Shown: positions 34,192-43,836, counted from the stretch's first letter. The stretch is DNA of 64,000 nucleotides from Pseudomonas sp. C1C7 (GCF_013359595.1 NZ_JABFMP010000025.1:45097-109096); one strand, 5' to 3'. Translations and numbers: made by a program. The notes: a model not told the origin generated them from the letters alone.

Positions 34192-35673
34192 ATGGGTGCC
34201 TGGCTTAGCAACATCTCGCTGAAATACAAATTCTGGGCGGTGAACGCCGTCGCCTTCGTCACTACCCTGTTGCTGGTGCTGTACGCCGTGCAGCTGGAGC
34301 AACACGCCCGCCACCAGGCCGCCCAGGCATCGGCCCAGGCCCAGGCTCGATTGCTCGGTGCCTGGCCCGCCGGGCAGCCGCTGCCAAAATCTCCCCAGCT
34401 ACTGACGTTCGAGCGCGGGCAGGCACCGGTATTCGATGGCCAGCCAATTGCCGAACTGACCAGCGCCAACGGCTGGGTCGAGATCAATCCCATGCCGCTG
34501 TTCGGTGAAAACCTGCTGCTAGGCGCCGAAGTGTTCACCCGGGTCGACGGTCAGCGAGTCGCGGTGATTGCCCAGGGGCCGAGCCTGCGTCAGGTGTTCG
34601 ATGAGCGTTTCATCAATTACGCGGCCGCGGTGTTCATCCTGATGCTGGCGATGCTGGGCGCCTCGCAGTTGCTGATCCGTTTCCTGCTCAGCCAGCTCAA
34701 TACCCTGAAAGACGTGATGCTCCACGTGGAAAAGACCGGCGACCTTTCGGCCCGGGTACCGCTGGCTTGCAGCGACGAAGTCGGGCAGATGGCCAATGCC
34801 TTCAACGCCATGCAGGCCGGTTATCAGCGCGTGGTCAACACCGTGGCCAGCACTGCACGGCAACTGGACGAAGGTGCTGCGCGGCTGGCGTCGAGCATGA
34901 ACGAGGTACGTCACGGCATGCTCGGCCAGCAGAGCGAAACCGATCAGGCCGCCACGGCGATCAATGAAATGACCGCCACCGTCCACCACATCGCCCAACA
35001 CGCCGGCGCCACCCGCGACCTCTCACAATCGGCCGACACCCTGGCCGGCAGCGGGCAGGAGGTGGTCATGCGCGTTCAGAAGTCGATTTCCGGGCTGTCC
35101 ACCGGGGTGCAGCAGACCGCCGAGATGATCCAGCGCCTGGCCGAAGACAGTCAGAAGATCAATGGCGTGGTCAACGTGATTCACAGCATCGCCGAACAGA
35201 CCAACCTGCTGGCCCTGAATGCTGCGATCGAGGCGGCCCGGGCCGGTGAAATGGGCCGCGGTTTCGCCGTGGTCGCCGATGAAGTGCGCAACCTCGCCAA
35301 GCGGGTGCAGAGTTCCACCGACGAAATCACCGTGATGGTCTCGGCGCTGCAGGCCGGAACCCGCGACGCCGTGGACTTCATGCAGGAAAGCTCGTTCAAG
35401 GCCGATGACTGCGTGCAACAGGCCCAGGAAGCCGGCACGGCGCTGGAACAGATCACCGGAGCGGTGGCGCAGATGCGCGAGAGCAATACGCAGATTGCCG
35501 TGGCGGCCGAGCAGCAGAGTCAGGTCGCGGAAGAGATGAACCGGGCGGTGGTGAGCATTCGGGACGTGACGGAGAACACCGTGCAGCAGACGGTGGGGTC
35601 GGCGACCACCAGTCATGAGCTGGCGGAGCTGGCCGGGCAGTTGAGCAAGGCGATCGGGCAGTTGAAGCTTTAA
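34192..35673 (+). CDS. Methyl-accepting chemotaxis protein
   Basis: 493 residues from the ATG at 34192 (MGAWLSNISLKYKFW). A first membrane helix (FWAVNAVAFVTTLLLVLYAV) is followed by a short periplasmic domain of about 105 residues and a second helix (YAAAVFILMLAMLGASQLLI). A HAMP domain (TLKDVMLHVEKTGDLSARV) leads to the cytoplasmic signalling part, whose tip is IAEQTNLLALNAAIEAARAG. The small sensor domain has no recognised type, so the ligand is unknown. No CheA-type genes lie nearby. Confidence 0.93.
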   Translation: MGAWLSNISLKYKFWAVNAVAFVTTLLLVLYAVQLEQHARHQAAQASAQAQARLLGAWPAGQPLPKSPQLLTFERGQAPVFDGQPIAELTSANGWVEINPMPLFGENLLLGAEVFTRVDGQRVAVIAQGPSLRQVFDERFINYAAAVFILMLAMLGASQLLIRFLLSQLNTLKDVMLHVEKTGDLSARVPLACSDEVGQMANAFNAMQAGYQRVVNTVASTARQLDEGAARLASSMNEVRHGMLGQQSETDQAATAINEMTATVHHIAQHAGATRDLSQSADTLAGSGQEVVMRVQKSISGLSTGVQQTAEMIQRLAEDSQKINGVVNVIHSIAEQTNLLALNAAIEAARAGEMGRGFAVVADEVRNLAKRVQSSTDEITVMVSALQAGTRDAVDFMQESSFKADDCVQQAQEAGTALEQITGAVAQMRESNTQIAVAAEQQSQVAEEMNRAVVSIRDVTENTVQQTVGSATTSHELAELAGQLSKAIGQLKL

Positions 35674-35684
35674 GGAAACGCCCC

Positions 35685-35774
35685 CTGCAGGAGCTGTCGA
35701 GTGCAACGAGGCTGCGATCTTTTGATCTTTTCAAGGCAAGATCAAAAGATCGCAGCCTTCGGCAGCTCCTACAG
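35685..35774. repeat. Intergenic inverted repeat, family A
   Basis: Left arm has GAGGCTGCGATCTTTTGATC; right arm GATCAAAAGATCGCAGCCTT followed by CGGCAGCTCCTACAG. The loop is CTTTTCAAGGCAA-like. Confidence 0.8.
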
Positions 35775-35888
35775 GGAGCTGTTTACGTATTACACCTATG
35801 GCGCCAATAGCCAACCTTGATTCGCTGCGGCCATTGTACGGGCCTATTCTTCAACCATGTGTTCAACATGGACTTGAGGATCAGCATC

Positions 35889-36254
35889 ATGGGTAAACGT
35901 CACCCCAACCTTCCCTCCTGGCAATGGCGTGCCTACCCGGGCAATCATCAGCACCCGACCAATCTGGTGTTGCACCTGATCGCTGTCCCGCTGTTCATCG
36001 TGGCGTTTCTGCTGATTGTTTCCGGCGTGTTCGGCCTGAATCTGGCGAACTTTGCCATCGGCATCGTCGGTGTGATTGCGGCGCTGGGTTTGCAGCGCCA
36101 CGGGCACAGTCTGGAAGCGCAAGCCTCCGAACCCTTCAGTGATCGCAAGGACGCGGTATCGCGCCTGCTGGTCGAGCAGTTTCTGACCTTTCCGCGGTTT
36201 TTCCTCAGTGGCGGCTGGTGGCGCGCCTGGCGTGAGCGCCACCGTCGTCACTGA
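35889..36254 (+). CDS. Small Mpo1/DUF962-like membrane protein
   Basis: 121 residues from the ATG at 35889, preceded by GAGGAT. WRAYPGNHQHPTNLVLHLIAVPLFI shows the His-rich pattern (H-x-x-P-x-N-x-x-x-H) of the DUF962/Mpo1 type and leads into two adjacent helices (PLFIVAFLLIVSGVFG and LANFAIGIVGVIAALGL). A further HGHSLEA histidine pair follows. Mpo1-like enzymes are iron-dependent dioxygenases on 2-hydroxy fatty acids; assignment here rests on the histidine pattern only. Confidence 0.6.
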   Translation: MGKRHPNLPSWQWRAYPGNHQHPTNLVLHLIAVPLFIVAFLLIVSGVFGLNLANFAIGIVGVIAALGLQRHGHSLEAQASEPFSDRKDAVSRLLVEQFLTFPRFFLSGGWWRAWRERHRRH

Positions 36255-36269
36255 TTTGCCAACCAGAGA

Positions 36270-37067
36270 TCAGGCAAAGACAGTGACCGTCTGCCGGCTC
36301 ATGGCGATCAGACGCCCTTCGGGGTCCCACAACTTCGCGGCCGCGTGGCCATAGCCATCGGCGGCATGTTCGGTTTCGACCAGGTATTTGCACCAGTAAA
36401 GCGTGCTCAGATCGAGCAGCGGCTGAACGAATTCGATGGTCCAGGTCAGGGTGCTGCCCATCGCCGGTTTCTTCAGAAACGGCATCACCGCCGGAGGCCA
36501 GGCATCCACCAGGGCCAGGATGTGCGCTTCGCTTACCGGCTCTTCCTTCACATCGCCCCGCAGACGCACCCAACCGCCCATGTGCCGCGAGGTGTTGCCG
36601 GTGAACGGCAGGCCGCCGACGCTCCAGCGCATCGCCAGATGGCGCATGAATTCCGGGATCACGCCTTCGATGAAAGGCAGTTCCTGACAGTCGTCCCAAT
36701 GCTTCATATCCGGTGCCGGCTCGGCCTGCACCGCGACCTCCGACGGGCGCGAGGCGCCGAAGCTGCCCTGGATCAGGGTCACCACCTGCCCTTTCTGCAT
36801 CGCCCGACCGAGAATCTGGCTGACCGCCTTGCCTTCGCGCAGCACATCGACTTCAAAGCTCACCGGCACTTCCGGCTCCACCGGCCCGACAAAGGTAATC
36901 GCCAGCGAACGCACCGGGCGATCGGCCGGCACTTTCGCGCGCATGGCTTCAAATTGCAGCGCGGCCACCAGCCCACCGAAGCTGGCACGCCCTTGCGCCC
37001 ATCCCGCGGGGATGGACAGGTCCTGCGGCTGGCGGCGGACAGCGTCAAGCAGATCGGAAAAACGCAT
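36270..37067 (-). CDS. Acyl-CoA thioesterase, TesB-type double hot-dog protein
   Basis: 265 residues from the ATG at 37067 (MRFSDLLDAVRRQ). The N-terminal hot-dog has SIPAGWAQGRASFGGLVAALQFEAM and SFEVDVLREGKAVSQ. The C-terminal hot-dog has WTIEFVQPLLDLSTLYWCKYLVE and DPEGRLIAMSRQ. It should hydrolyse acyl-CoA thioesters; chain length is not evident. It is convergent with the Mpo1-like gene, with 15 bases between them. Confidence 0.83.
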   Translation of the reverse strand: MRFSDLLDAVRRQPQDLSIPAGWAQGRASFGGLVAALQFEAMRAKVPADRPVRSLAITFVGPVEPEVPVSFEVDVLREGKAVSQILGRAMQKGQVVTLIQGSFGASRPSEVAVQAEPAPDMKHWDDCQELPFIEGVIPEFMRHLAMRWSVGGLPFTGNTSRHMGGWVRLRGDVKEEPVSEAHILALVDAWPPAVMPFLKKPAMGSTLTWTIEFVQPLLDLSTLYWCKYLVETEHAADGYGHAAAKLWDPEGRLIAMSRQTVTVFA

Positions 37068-37178
37068 GAAAACCTCGGGGGGCATAAAAAGAATGGAGGG
37101 ATCTTAACCAGCCGGCGAAGGCTGTACAGCGCCTATTCCGGCCAAATTGACCGGCAGATGAGCCGCAAGCGTTCATAG

Positions 37179-37215
37179 CCCCTGTAGCAGCTGCCGAAGG
37201 CTGCTGCTACAGGGG
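37179..37215. repeat. Short palindromic repeat
   Basis: CCCCTGTAGCAGC / GCTGCTACAGGGG inverted around TGCCGAAGGCT. It combines the outer ends of families A and C and lies between convergent-looking gene ends near the CHAD gene. Confidence 0.65.
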
Positions 37216-37227
37216 ATCGTGTGAAGT

Positions 37228-37986
37228 TCAGGGCTGGAAGCAAGCCTTGTCGAGCTTGTCGAGAACCCGGTCGGCGTTCTGTTCAGCCTGGGCCATGGCG
37301 GTTTTCCAGGTGGCGACGCAGGGTTGCAGATCCGCCTCCTGCTCCGCCAGGGCCAGCCATTGCACGCAGTCGTGCCAATCGCCCAACGCGCCCTGGGCTG
37401 ACTTCAATCGCGGCTTCGCGGCTTTCGGCAGGCGATCCAGTTCGGGGTAGGCCTCGATGCCATAGCGCACGCGCTTGATCAACAGGCGCAGGCGGTGACG
37501 GTCGTGGGCAGGATCGTGCAGGGCTTCGTCGAGTTTTTTCCACTGTTTGCCCAGGCGCTTGGTGATGAGCTTGCCCAGGCCCTTGAGCAATCCCTGACGC
37601 TGGGCTGCCCGTAAAAAGCGCGGAAAGGCTTCGAGGATCAGCAGCAGTTGCCCAAGCTCGATGCTCTCTGCCACCGCAGGATAGGCCTTTGCCATCTGCG
37701 CCATGCGCCATTGCGCGGCCTCGGTGTGACCATGCTCGAGCAGATAGGCCGCCAGCACCTCGCGATCACGCAGCGGCGTGGTCAGGTCACCGACGTGGGA
37801 CGCCGCCGCTTCCAGTTGTTCGACACCGGGCAAGCCGCGCAATGGCCGCAACAGGCTGCGCAATCGCCGAACCGTGGTACGCAGATCGTGCAGCGCCTCG
37901 GGATCAGTGCGGGCACTCAAGCGTGCCTGACAGGCCAGCAACCGAACTTCAGTCCTCAAGACATGGGCGACCAACCGATCAATCAT
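37228..37986 (-). CDS. CHAD-domain protein
   Basis: 252 residues from the ATG at 37986 (MIDRLVAHVLRTEVRLL). A helical protein with conserved basic patches typical of CHAD: DPEALHDLRTTVRRLRSLLRP, DRHRLRLLIKRVRYGIEAY and LGDWHDCVQWL. CHAD domains bind inorganic polyphosphate through these arginines and lysines and attach to polyphosphate granules. No adjacent CYTH or polyphosphate kinase gene is seen. Confidence 0.87.
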   Translation of the reverse strand: MIDRLVAHVLRTEVRLLACQARLSARTDPEALHDLRTTVRRLRSLLRPLRGLPGVEQLEAAASHVGDLTTPLRDREVLAAYLLEHGHTEAAQWRMAQMAKAYPAVAESIELGQLLLILEAFPRFLRAAQRQGLLKGLGKLITKRLGKQWKKLDEALHDPAHDRHRLRLLIKRVRYGIEAYPELDRLPKAAKPRLKSAQGALGDWHDCVQWLALAEQEADLQPCVATWKTAMAQAEQNADRVLDKLDKACFQP

Positions 37987-38014
37987 GGGGTGTTTACTCC
38001 GTAAACAGTGGTGA

Positions 38015-38090
38015 GCGGCAAGCTCCAAGCTGCAAGTTGAAATGCGGTCCGCTCCAACTTGTGGCTTGTAGCTTAGAGCCTGCAGCTGCT
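38015..38090. repeat. Intergenic repeat, family D
   Basis: GCGGCAAGCTCCAAGCTGCAAG with an inverted, diverged arm (CTTGTGGCTTGTAGCTTAGAGCCTGCAGCTGC). Related to 11410-11500. Confidence 0.65.
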
Positions 38091-38091
38091 T

Positions 38092-38370
38092 TTATCTCCC
38101 CGCCCTCGACTCACGAATATAGAAACGCGCTTTCTCGGCCTTCTTGGTGCAGCCCTCGAAACCTTCGAACTGCTGCTGAGTCTTGGCCGCGGTCAGCAGC
38201 GACAGGGCCTTGGAATAGCTGACGTTGCCGGCGAAACCTTCGGCCTTGGCCAGATCCAGTTCCTTCCAGGCCGCATCGAGCTCGTTGCCGCAACTGTCGC
38301 GATACGCGGTTTTGCCGGCGCAACCGGCCAGTGCCAGGGCAATCAGTGGCACACAGATCCAGGCTTTCAT
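38092..38370 (-). CDS. Small lipoprotein, unknown function
   Basis: 92 residues from the ATG at 38370 with GAGG upstream. Signal peptide with lipobox LALAGC; after the acylated cysteine the mature part is about 75 residues, helical, with two further cysteines (RDSCGNELD and FEGCTKKAEKAR) that could form a disulfide. Similar proteins occur across Pseudomonas without known role. Confidence 0.75.
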   Translation of the reverse strand: MKAWICVPLIALALAGCAGKTAYRDSCGNELDAAWKELDLAKAEGFAGNVSYSKALSLLTAAKTQQQFEGFEGCTKKAEKARFYIRESRAGR

Positions 38371-38590
38371 CACTTACACCTCAAAAGATAGAAACAGTCA
38401 TGCACTTAGGACGGTTTGACGCCGGAAAAGTGCCGTCCATCGGACGCGTAGACTATAGCGTTGGCGAGAATAATCGAGTGCCGCCATAAGCTGTCGAAAA
38501 AACGACGCCTTCACCGTCCCGTACGACCTCGACGATTGAACCGCGCCCCTCGATGGGTGCATTGTTGAGCCATTGAAGCGAGGGCGATTC

Positions 38591-39628
38591 ATGAAAAAGC
38601 GTGTCGCACTGGTATTGGGCTCGGGTGGAGCCCGGGGTTACGCCCACATCGGCGTGATCCAGGAGATCGAACGGCGCGGCTACGACATTGCCTGCATTGC
38701 CGGTTGCTCAATGGGGGCGGTGGTTGGCGGGATCTACGCCGCCGGCAAACTCAATGACTACCGCGACTGGATCGAGAGCCTGGATTACCTCGATGTGTTG
38801 CGCCTGGTGGATGTCAGCTTTCGCCTGGGGGCGATCCGCGGGGAAAAGGTGTTCGGGCAGATCCGCAAGATCGTCGGCGAGATCAATATCGAAGACCTGC
38901 GCATCCCCTACACGGCCATCGCCACCGACCTGACCAACCAGCAGGAAATCTGGTTCCAGGAAGGCTGTCTGCATCAGGCGATGCGTGCCTCGGCGGCGAT
39001 TCCCAGCCTGTTCACTCCGGTGATGCAAGGCAGCCGCATGCTGGTGGATGGCGGCATCCTCAACCCGCTGCCGATCGTGCCGGTGGTGTCCAGCCATTGC
39101 GACCTGATCATCGCGGTCAACCTCAACGCCACCAACCAGCGCCACTATCAGTTGCCGGTGATCCAGCGCCCCGCCGCGTTCAAGACCCGCTTCGACAGCC
39201 TGATCGCCTCGCTCGGTTCCAAGCTGCCTTTCCGGCGCAAACAGGCCGAGCAGTTGTTGCTGCTGGAGAAGGAAGCGCTGCTGGCCGAGGCGGCCGAGAT
39301 CAACCCCTGGCCCGAGGCCGCCGACCCCGAAGCCCAACAACCGGCCGCCGCTCCGGAACGCGACGGTGCGCCGAAGTCCGCCACCGGGTCATTCATCATC
39401 GACAACGTCGGGCCGGCGTCTCTGCTGGACCTGATCAACCAGAGTTTCGAGGTGATGCAGACCTCGCTGGCGCAGTACAAGATCGCCGGCTATCCGCCGG
39501 ACATCCTGATCAACGTGCCGAAGCGGGTTTGCCGGTTTTTCGAGTTCTACAAGGCGCCGGAGCTGATCGCGCTGGGGCGGGAGATTGCGCGGGATACGCT
39601 GGATCGGTATGAGAATGAGCGTGGGTGA
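38591..39628 (+). CDS. Patatin-like phospholipase (NTE/RssA type)
   Basis: 345 residues from the ATG at 38591. LGSGGARGYAHIGV gives the oxyanion loop, GCSMGAVVG the nucleophile serine, and VDGGILNPLPI the catalytic aspartate. No signal peptide or membrane segment, so cytoplasmic lipase activity on membrane lipids is likely. An Ala/Pro-rich insert (about 235-265) separates a C-terminal extension that ends near LGREIARDTLDRYE. Confidence 0.88.
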   Translation: MKKRVALVLGSGGARGYAHIGVIQEIERRGYDIACIAGCSMGAVVGGIYAAGKLNDYRDWIESLDYLDVLRLVDVSFRLGAIRGEKVFGQIRKIVGEINIEDLRIPYTAIATDLTNQQEIWFQEGCLHQAMRASAAIPSLFTPVMQGSRMLVDGGILNPLPIVPVVSSHCDLIIAVNLNATNQRHYQLPVIQRPAAFKTRFDSLIASLGSKLPFRRKQAEQLLLLEKEALLAEAAEINPWPEAADPEAQQPAAAPERDGAPKSATGSFIIDNVGPASLLDLINQSFEVMQTSLAQYKIAGYPPDILINVPKRVCRFFEFYKAPELIALGREIARDTLDRYENERG

Positions 39629-39662
39629 CAACCTGATGGATCTCGAGTGAATGTTCCGGCCT

Positions 39663-39756
39663 CTTCGCGGGCAAGCCCGCTCCCACAGGGTTCGGTTTTG
39701 AACACAGAATTTGTGAACGACATCGATCAACTGTGGGAGCGGGCTTGCCCGCGAAG
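39663..39756. repeat. REP-type inverted pair, family B
   Basis: Arms CTTCGCGGGCAAGCCCGCTC and GAGCGGGCTTGCCCGCGAAG, each continuing into CCCACAG/CTGTGGG, around a 42-base loop. It lies between convergent patatin and kdpE genes. Confidence 0.85.
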
Positions 39757-39780
39757 GCGCCAGCCCAGGCACCGCAAAAA

Positions 39781-40473
39781 CTAACGGTCACTCAACAACC
39801 GATACCCCACCCCCGCCTCGGTCACGATGAACCGCGGCTTCATCGGATCATCCGCCAGTTTCTGCCGCAAATGCCCCACCACGATCCGCAGGTAATGGCT
39901 GTCCTCGGTATGGGTCGGCCCCCAGATGTCCTTGAGCAGTTGCTGCTGGGTGATGACCCGCCCCGGATGTCGCGCCAGTTGCGCGAGCACCGCGTACTCC
40001 TTGCGGGTCAGGGCGACTTCGTTGCCGTCGAGCAACACCCGGCGATAGGCCAGGTCCACCGTCAGCGGGCCGAAATTCAATGCCGCTTGCTGGGCCTCGC
40101 CCACCGGCGCCTGACGCAGCAACGCACGAATGCGCGCGAGAAATTCCTGAATGCCGAACGGCTTGGTCACGTAATCGTTGGCGCCGCCATCCAGCGCCTC
40201 CACCTTCTGCCCTTCTCCGGCGCGCACCGAGAGCACCAGCACCGGCACCGTCGACCACTCGCGAAAATCGCGCAGCACCTGCTGGCCATCCATGTCCGGC
40301 AAACCAAGGTCGAGCACCAGCAGGTCCGGTTTGTTCAGCGCGGCCTGGGCCAGTCCTTCGCTGCCGGTTCCGGCCTCCAGCACTTTGTAGCCCTGGGAAG
40401 CGAGGCTGATGCGCAGGAATTTGCGGATCTGCGGTTCGTCGTCGATGACCAGGATGGTCGCGGTCTGGCTCAT
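39781..40473 (-). CDS. kdpE: KdpE response regulator
   Basis: 230 residues from the ATG at 40473 (MSQTATILVIDDEPQ). The receiver domain has the acidic pair DDE and the phospho-acceptor aspartate in LLVLDLGLPDMDG; the conserved lysine is in YVTKPFG. The OmpR-type winged helix carries LTRKEYAVLAQLARHPG and VVGHLRQKLADDP. With KdpD it activates kdpFABC under potassium limitation or salt stress. It is 48 bases downstream of kdpD. Confidence 0.95.
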   Translation of the reverse strand: MSQTATILVIDDEPQIRKFLRISLASQGYKVLEAGTGSEGLAQAALNKPDLLVLDLGLPDMDGQQVLRDFREWSTVPVLVLSVRAGEGQKVEALDGGANDYVTKPFGIQEFLARIRALLRQAPVGEAQQAALNFGPLTVDLAYRRVLLDGNEVALTRKEYAVLAQLARHPGRVITQQQLLKDIWGPTHTEDSHYLRIVVGHLRQKLADDPMKPRFIVTEAGVGYRLLSDR

Positions 40474-40521
40474 GGATTCACATCGATATGAAGAAGTGGC
40501 AGAAGAGTAACGCAAGCAGGA

Positions 40522-43185
40522 TCAGGCTTCACTTTCATTGCCGTCCGAGTAGCCAGGCTGAGCCTGCAACGGCAAGTGCAGGGTGATGCAGGTGCCGCGC
40601 CCGTCGATACCGTCCTCGACGCTGATCCGCCCGCCATGGGCGCCGACCATGCCCTGACAGATCGCCAGCCCCAGCCCGGTGCCCTGCCCGCCCCGATCAC
40701 CGCGGGCGGCGGTGTAGAACATGTCGAAAATCTTCGCCCGGTCCTCCTCGGGAATCCCCGGCCCTTCATCGCTCACCGAGAAGAACAGCTCGGCGTCATC
40801 AGCTCCGGCGCGCAATTGCAGGCGACCGTGAGACGGGGAAAAGCGCGCGGCATTTTCCAGCACGTTGACCAACGCCTGCTCGATCAGCGCGGCATGGACG
40901 AACAGCAGCGGCAGTTCCGCCGGCACTTCGGTGCTGACCTGCAACGGCGCCAGCACCGCGCGCAGGCGATTGAGCGCGCTGCCGACGATATCCGCCGGCG
41001 AGACCCAGTCCCGCGCCAGCTTCAGCGCGCCATGGCCGAGCCGGGTCATGTCCAGCAGGTTCTGGATGTAGCGGTCGAGGCGCTCGGCTTCATCGCGGGT
41101 GCCTTCGAGCAGCTCGCGGCGATCCTCCAGCGGGATCGCTTCGCCCAGCGCCAGCAGGCTGTCGATGCTGCCGCGCATGGAGGTCAGCGGCGTGCGCAGA
41201 TCGTGGGACACCGAGGCCAGCAAGGCGCTGCGCAGTTGCTCGGTTTCGCCATGCAGCCGCGCCGCTTCCAGGTCATCGGCCAATTGCGCCCGGGCCAGCG
41301 CCTGGGCCAGCGGCTGGCTCAGGGCCGTCAGCAGGCGCCGACGCTGCCCGCTCAAGGTCTGGCCTTCCCGGGCACAGACACCGAGCAGCGCCAGCGGTCC
41401 GTCCTCCACCGACAACGGCCACCACCACCAGCGTCCGAACGGCAGCGTGCCGGTGCCCGCGCCCGCCGGCTGATCGTGTTGCCAGGCCCAATCGGCGGCG
41501 GCGCGCTCGGCTTCGGTGAATTCCAGCGGGCCACCGGTTTCGACTTTCCAGCCGCTGGGGCCGTCGCGGTTGAGCAGGCACAGTTGCAGGTCGCTCCAGC
41601 CATTGAGGTGCTGGGCGGCGGCGCTGACCACGGCTTGACGGTCGGTGGCGGCGGTGAGTTTGCGCGACAGGTCGAGCAGTTCGCTGGTCTCTTCCTGGGT
41701 GTCGCGCAGGGCCTGCAATTGCCGGCGCTGGCGCGCGGCGAGATTGCCGGTGAGCGCCGCCATCAGCAGGAAGAACAGCAAGGTCAGCACGTCTTCCTCG
41801 CGCTGGATGCTGAAGGAGAAATTCGGCGGGATGAACAGGAAATCGTAGGCGAGGAACGAGAGTGCGGCGCAGGCCAACGCAGGTCCGAGGCTGCTGCGCA
41901 CGGCCACCAGCAACACCGCGGCGAGGAAGACCAGGGAGATATTCGGCAGTGGCAAGGCGTGGGCAACGACCCAGGCCAACGCGCTGGCCAGTACCGTCGC
42001 CACCACCGCCAGGGCGTAATCGAACCACACCAGCGGCTGCATCACGCGCTGACGTGGCTGATGCTGTTCGTGATCGCTGTCGAGAACGTTGATTTCAAGG
42101 CCCTTGGCATTGCGCAGCAAGCGCGCCGCCAGGCCTCCGCCGAACAGACGTCGGCGCAAACGCGGTCGGGACTGGCCGACCAGCACAAGCGTGGCGCGAC
42201 GTTCGGCGGCATGCTGGATCAGGGTTTTCGCCACCTCGCCGGCCCGCAGCAACACCACTTCCCCACCGAGGCGTTCGGCCAGTTGCTGAGCGCTTTGCAG
42301 GCGCAGGCGCGACTGCTCGTCTGCGCCGCTGCCGTTGTCCACATGCACCAGGCTCCACGGCAGGTGCCGGCGCTGGGCGACGCGGCTGGCGTGCCGCACC
42401 AGCCGTTCGGCCTGATGATCGCCATCGACGCCCACCAGCAACCGACCGCGCACCGCAGGCGCCGCCTGACCGAGCTGGCGATAGTTCTGGGTCAGATCGT
42501 TGTCGACCTGGGCCGCCGCGGTTTGCATCGCCAGCTCGCGCAACGCGGTGAGGTTGGTCTGGGTGAAGAACGCATCGATCGCCGCCCGCGCCTGCTCCGG
42601 CACGTAGACCTTGCCGTCGCGCAAACGCTCGAGCAGTTCGCGCGGTGGCAAGTCGATCAGCAGCAGCTCGAAGGCTTCCTGCAGCACCCAGTCCGGCAGG
42701 GTTTCGCGCACCTGCACGCCAGTGATGCCGCGCACCTGATCGTTGAGACTTTCCAGGTGCTGGACGTTGACCGTGGTGTAGACGTCGATGCCGGCGGCGA
42801 GCAGTTCCTGAATGTCCTGCCAGCGTTTGGCATGGCGGCTGCCGGGGGCGTTGCTGTGGGCCAGTTCGTCCACCAGCACCAGCTTCGGTTTGGCGGCGAG
42901 CAGGCCATCCAGATCCATCTCCTCGAGCATCACGCCGCGGTATTCCGAGCGCAGCAGCGGCTGCTGCGGCAAGCCACCGAGCAGCGCTTCGGTCTCGGCC
43001 CGACCGTGGGTCTCGACCACACCGGCAATGAGCTTCACCCCCTGGCGCTGCTGGGTGTGGGCGGCTTGCAGCATGGCGTAGGTCTTGCCGACACCGGGCG
43101 CGGCGCCGAGGAAAACCTTGAGCCGGCCACGGCCATCGCGGGGCAGGTTGGCTAACAGCGCGTCGGCGCGGCCGGAGTCGCTCAT
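40522..43185 (-). CDS. kdpD: KdpD sensor histidine kinase
   Basis: 887 residues, full length. N-terminal KdpD domain with Walker A (GAAPGVGKTYAML) and LVDELAHSNAPG, then a USP-like part (about 240-370). Four closely spaced membrane helices (about 395-490) follow, then a GAF-like region and the kinase core with the phosphorylated histidine in SHDLRTPLTSMRGS and N, G1, G2 boxes ending GQGTGLGLAICQGMV. It senses potassium and turgor. A family-A repeat separates it from kdpC. Confidence 0.96.
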   Translation of the reverse strand: MSDSGRADALLANLPRDGRGRLKVFLGAAPGVGKTYAMLQAAHTQQRQGVKLIAGVVETHGRAETEALLGGLPQQPLLRSEYRGVMLEEMDLDGLLAAKPKLVLVDELAHSNAPGSRHAKRWQDIQELLAAGIDVYTTVNVQHLESLNDQVRGITGVQVRETLPDWVLQEAFELLLIDLPPRELLERLRDGKVYVPEQARAAIDAFFTQTNLTALRELAMQTAAAQVDNDLTQNYRQLGQAAPAVRGRLLVGVDGDHQAERLVRHASRVAQRRHLPWSLVHVDNGSGADEQSRLRLQSAQQLAERLGGEVVLLRAGEVAKTLIQHAAERRATLVLVGQSRPRLRRRLFGGGLAARLLRNAKGLEINVLDSDHEQHQPRQRVMQPLVWFDYALAVVATVLASALAWVVAHALPLPNISLVFLAAVLLVAVRSSLGPALACAALSFLAYDFLFIPPNFSFSIQREEDVLTLLFFLLMAALTGNLAARQRRQLQALRDTQEETSELLDLSRKLTAATDRQAVVSAAAQHLNGWSDLQLCLLNRDGPSGWKVETGGPLEFTEAERAAADWAWQHDQPAGAGTGTLPFGRWWWWPLSVEDGPLALLGVCAREGQTLSGQRRRLLTALSQPLAQALARAQLADDLEAARLHGETEQLRSALLASVSHDLRTPLTSMRGSIDSLLALGEAIPLEDRRELLEGTRDEAERLDRYIQNLLDMTRLGHGALKLARDWVSPADIVGSALNRLRAVLAPLQVSTEVPAELPLLFVHAALIEQALVNVLENAARFSPSHGRLQLRAGADDAELFFSVSDEGPGIPEEDRAKIFDMFYTAARGDRGGQGTGLGLAICQGMVGAHGGRISVEDGIDGRGTCITLHLPLQAQPGYSDGNESEA

Positions 43186-43226
43186 TTGTTTTTGCCTTGT
43201 CTGACTTGAAAGTGGGGATGTTGCTT

Positions 43227-43290
43227 AAAAGATCGCAGCCTGCGGCAGCATGCTTCCTGTAGGAGCTGCCGAAGGCTGCGATCTTTTGAT
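43227..43290. repeat. Intergenic inverted repeat, family A, in the kdp operon
   Basis: AAAAGATCGCAGCCTGCGGCAG on the left, AGCTGCCGAAGGCTGCGATC on the right. It directly abuts the kdpC stop codon (43291), separating kdpC from kdpD. Confidence 0.85.
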
Positions 43291-43836
43291 CTACAGCTTT
43301 TCCAATGCCAGATTCAACTCAAGCACATTCACCACCGGCGGCCCCACCAACGGCTGCTCGATGTGCGCCTCCAGCAGATTCTGCAACGTCGACACCGGCA
43401 GATTGCGCGCCGCCGCGACACGCGCCAGTTGATAGGCAATCGCCGCCGGTGGCAAGTGCGGATCGAGGCCGCTGCCGGAGGTGGTAACCAGCGCCAGCGG
43501 CACCGGTCCTTGCCCTGGCACGAGCAGTTTGTTGGCATCGTCGATCACGCGAGTGGCCAAGGCCGGGTTGCTCGGCGACAGGTTGCTGGCGCTGCTCGAC
43601 ACCGTGGCAAAGGCACCGGCCGATGGCCGTGGGTGGAACCAGGCGTCGCCGACGAAATCCTGGGCGATCAGAGAAGAGCCGCGAACCTTGCCTTCGGCAT
43701 CGCGAACCAGGCTGCCGTTGGCCTGATCGGGGAATGCAACCTGGGCCACGCCGGTGACCACCAGGGGGTAGGCGACGCCCGTGATCAGGGTCATCAGCAC
43801 AAGCAGGCTCAGGGCCGGGCGTATCAATGTGGACAT
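43291..43836 (-). CDS. kdpC: K+-transporting ATPase subunit C
   Basis: 181 residues from the ATG at 43836 (MSTLIRPALSLLVLM); the upstream in-frame codons are repeat sequence. One N-terminal membrane helix and a periplasmic domain with WFHPRPSAGAF, ASNLSPSNPAL and TSGSGLDPHLPPAAIAYQ, the conserved KdpC blocks. It stabilises the KdpAB complex. The stop codon touches a family-A repeat. Confidence 0.95.
   Translation of the reverse strand: MSTLIRPALSLLVLMTLITGVAYPLVVTGVAQVAFPDQANGSLVRDAEGKVRGSSLIAQDFVGDAWFHPRPSAGAFATVSSSASNLSPSNPALATRVIDDANKLLVPGQGPVPLALVTTSGSGLDPHLPPAAIAYQLARVAAARNLPVSTLQNLLEAHIEQPLVGPPVVNVLELNLALEKL

Noticed and set aside
40576..43155. 859-codon plus-strand frame opposite kdpD
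   Set aside because: Shadow of the kdpD frame; no family similarity.
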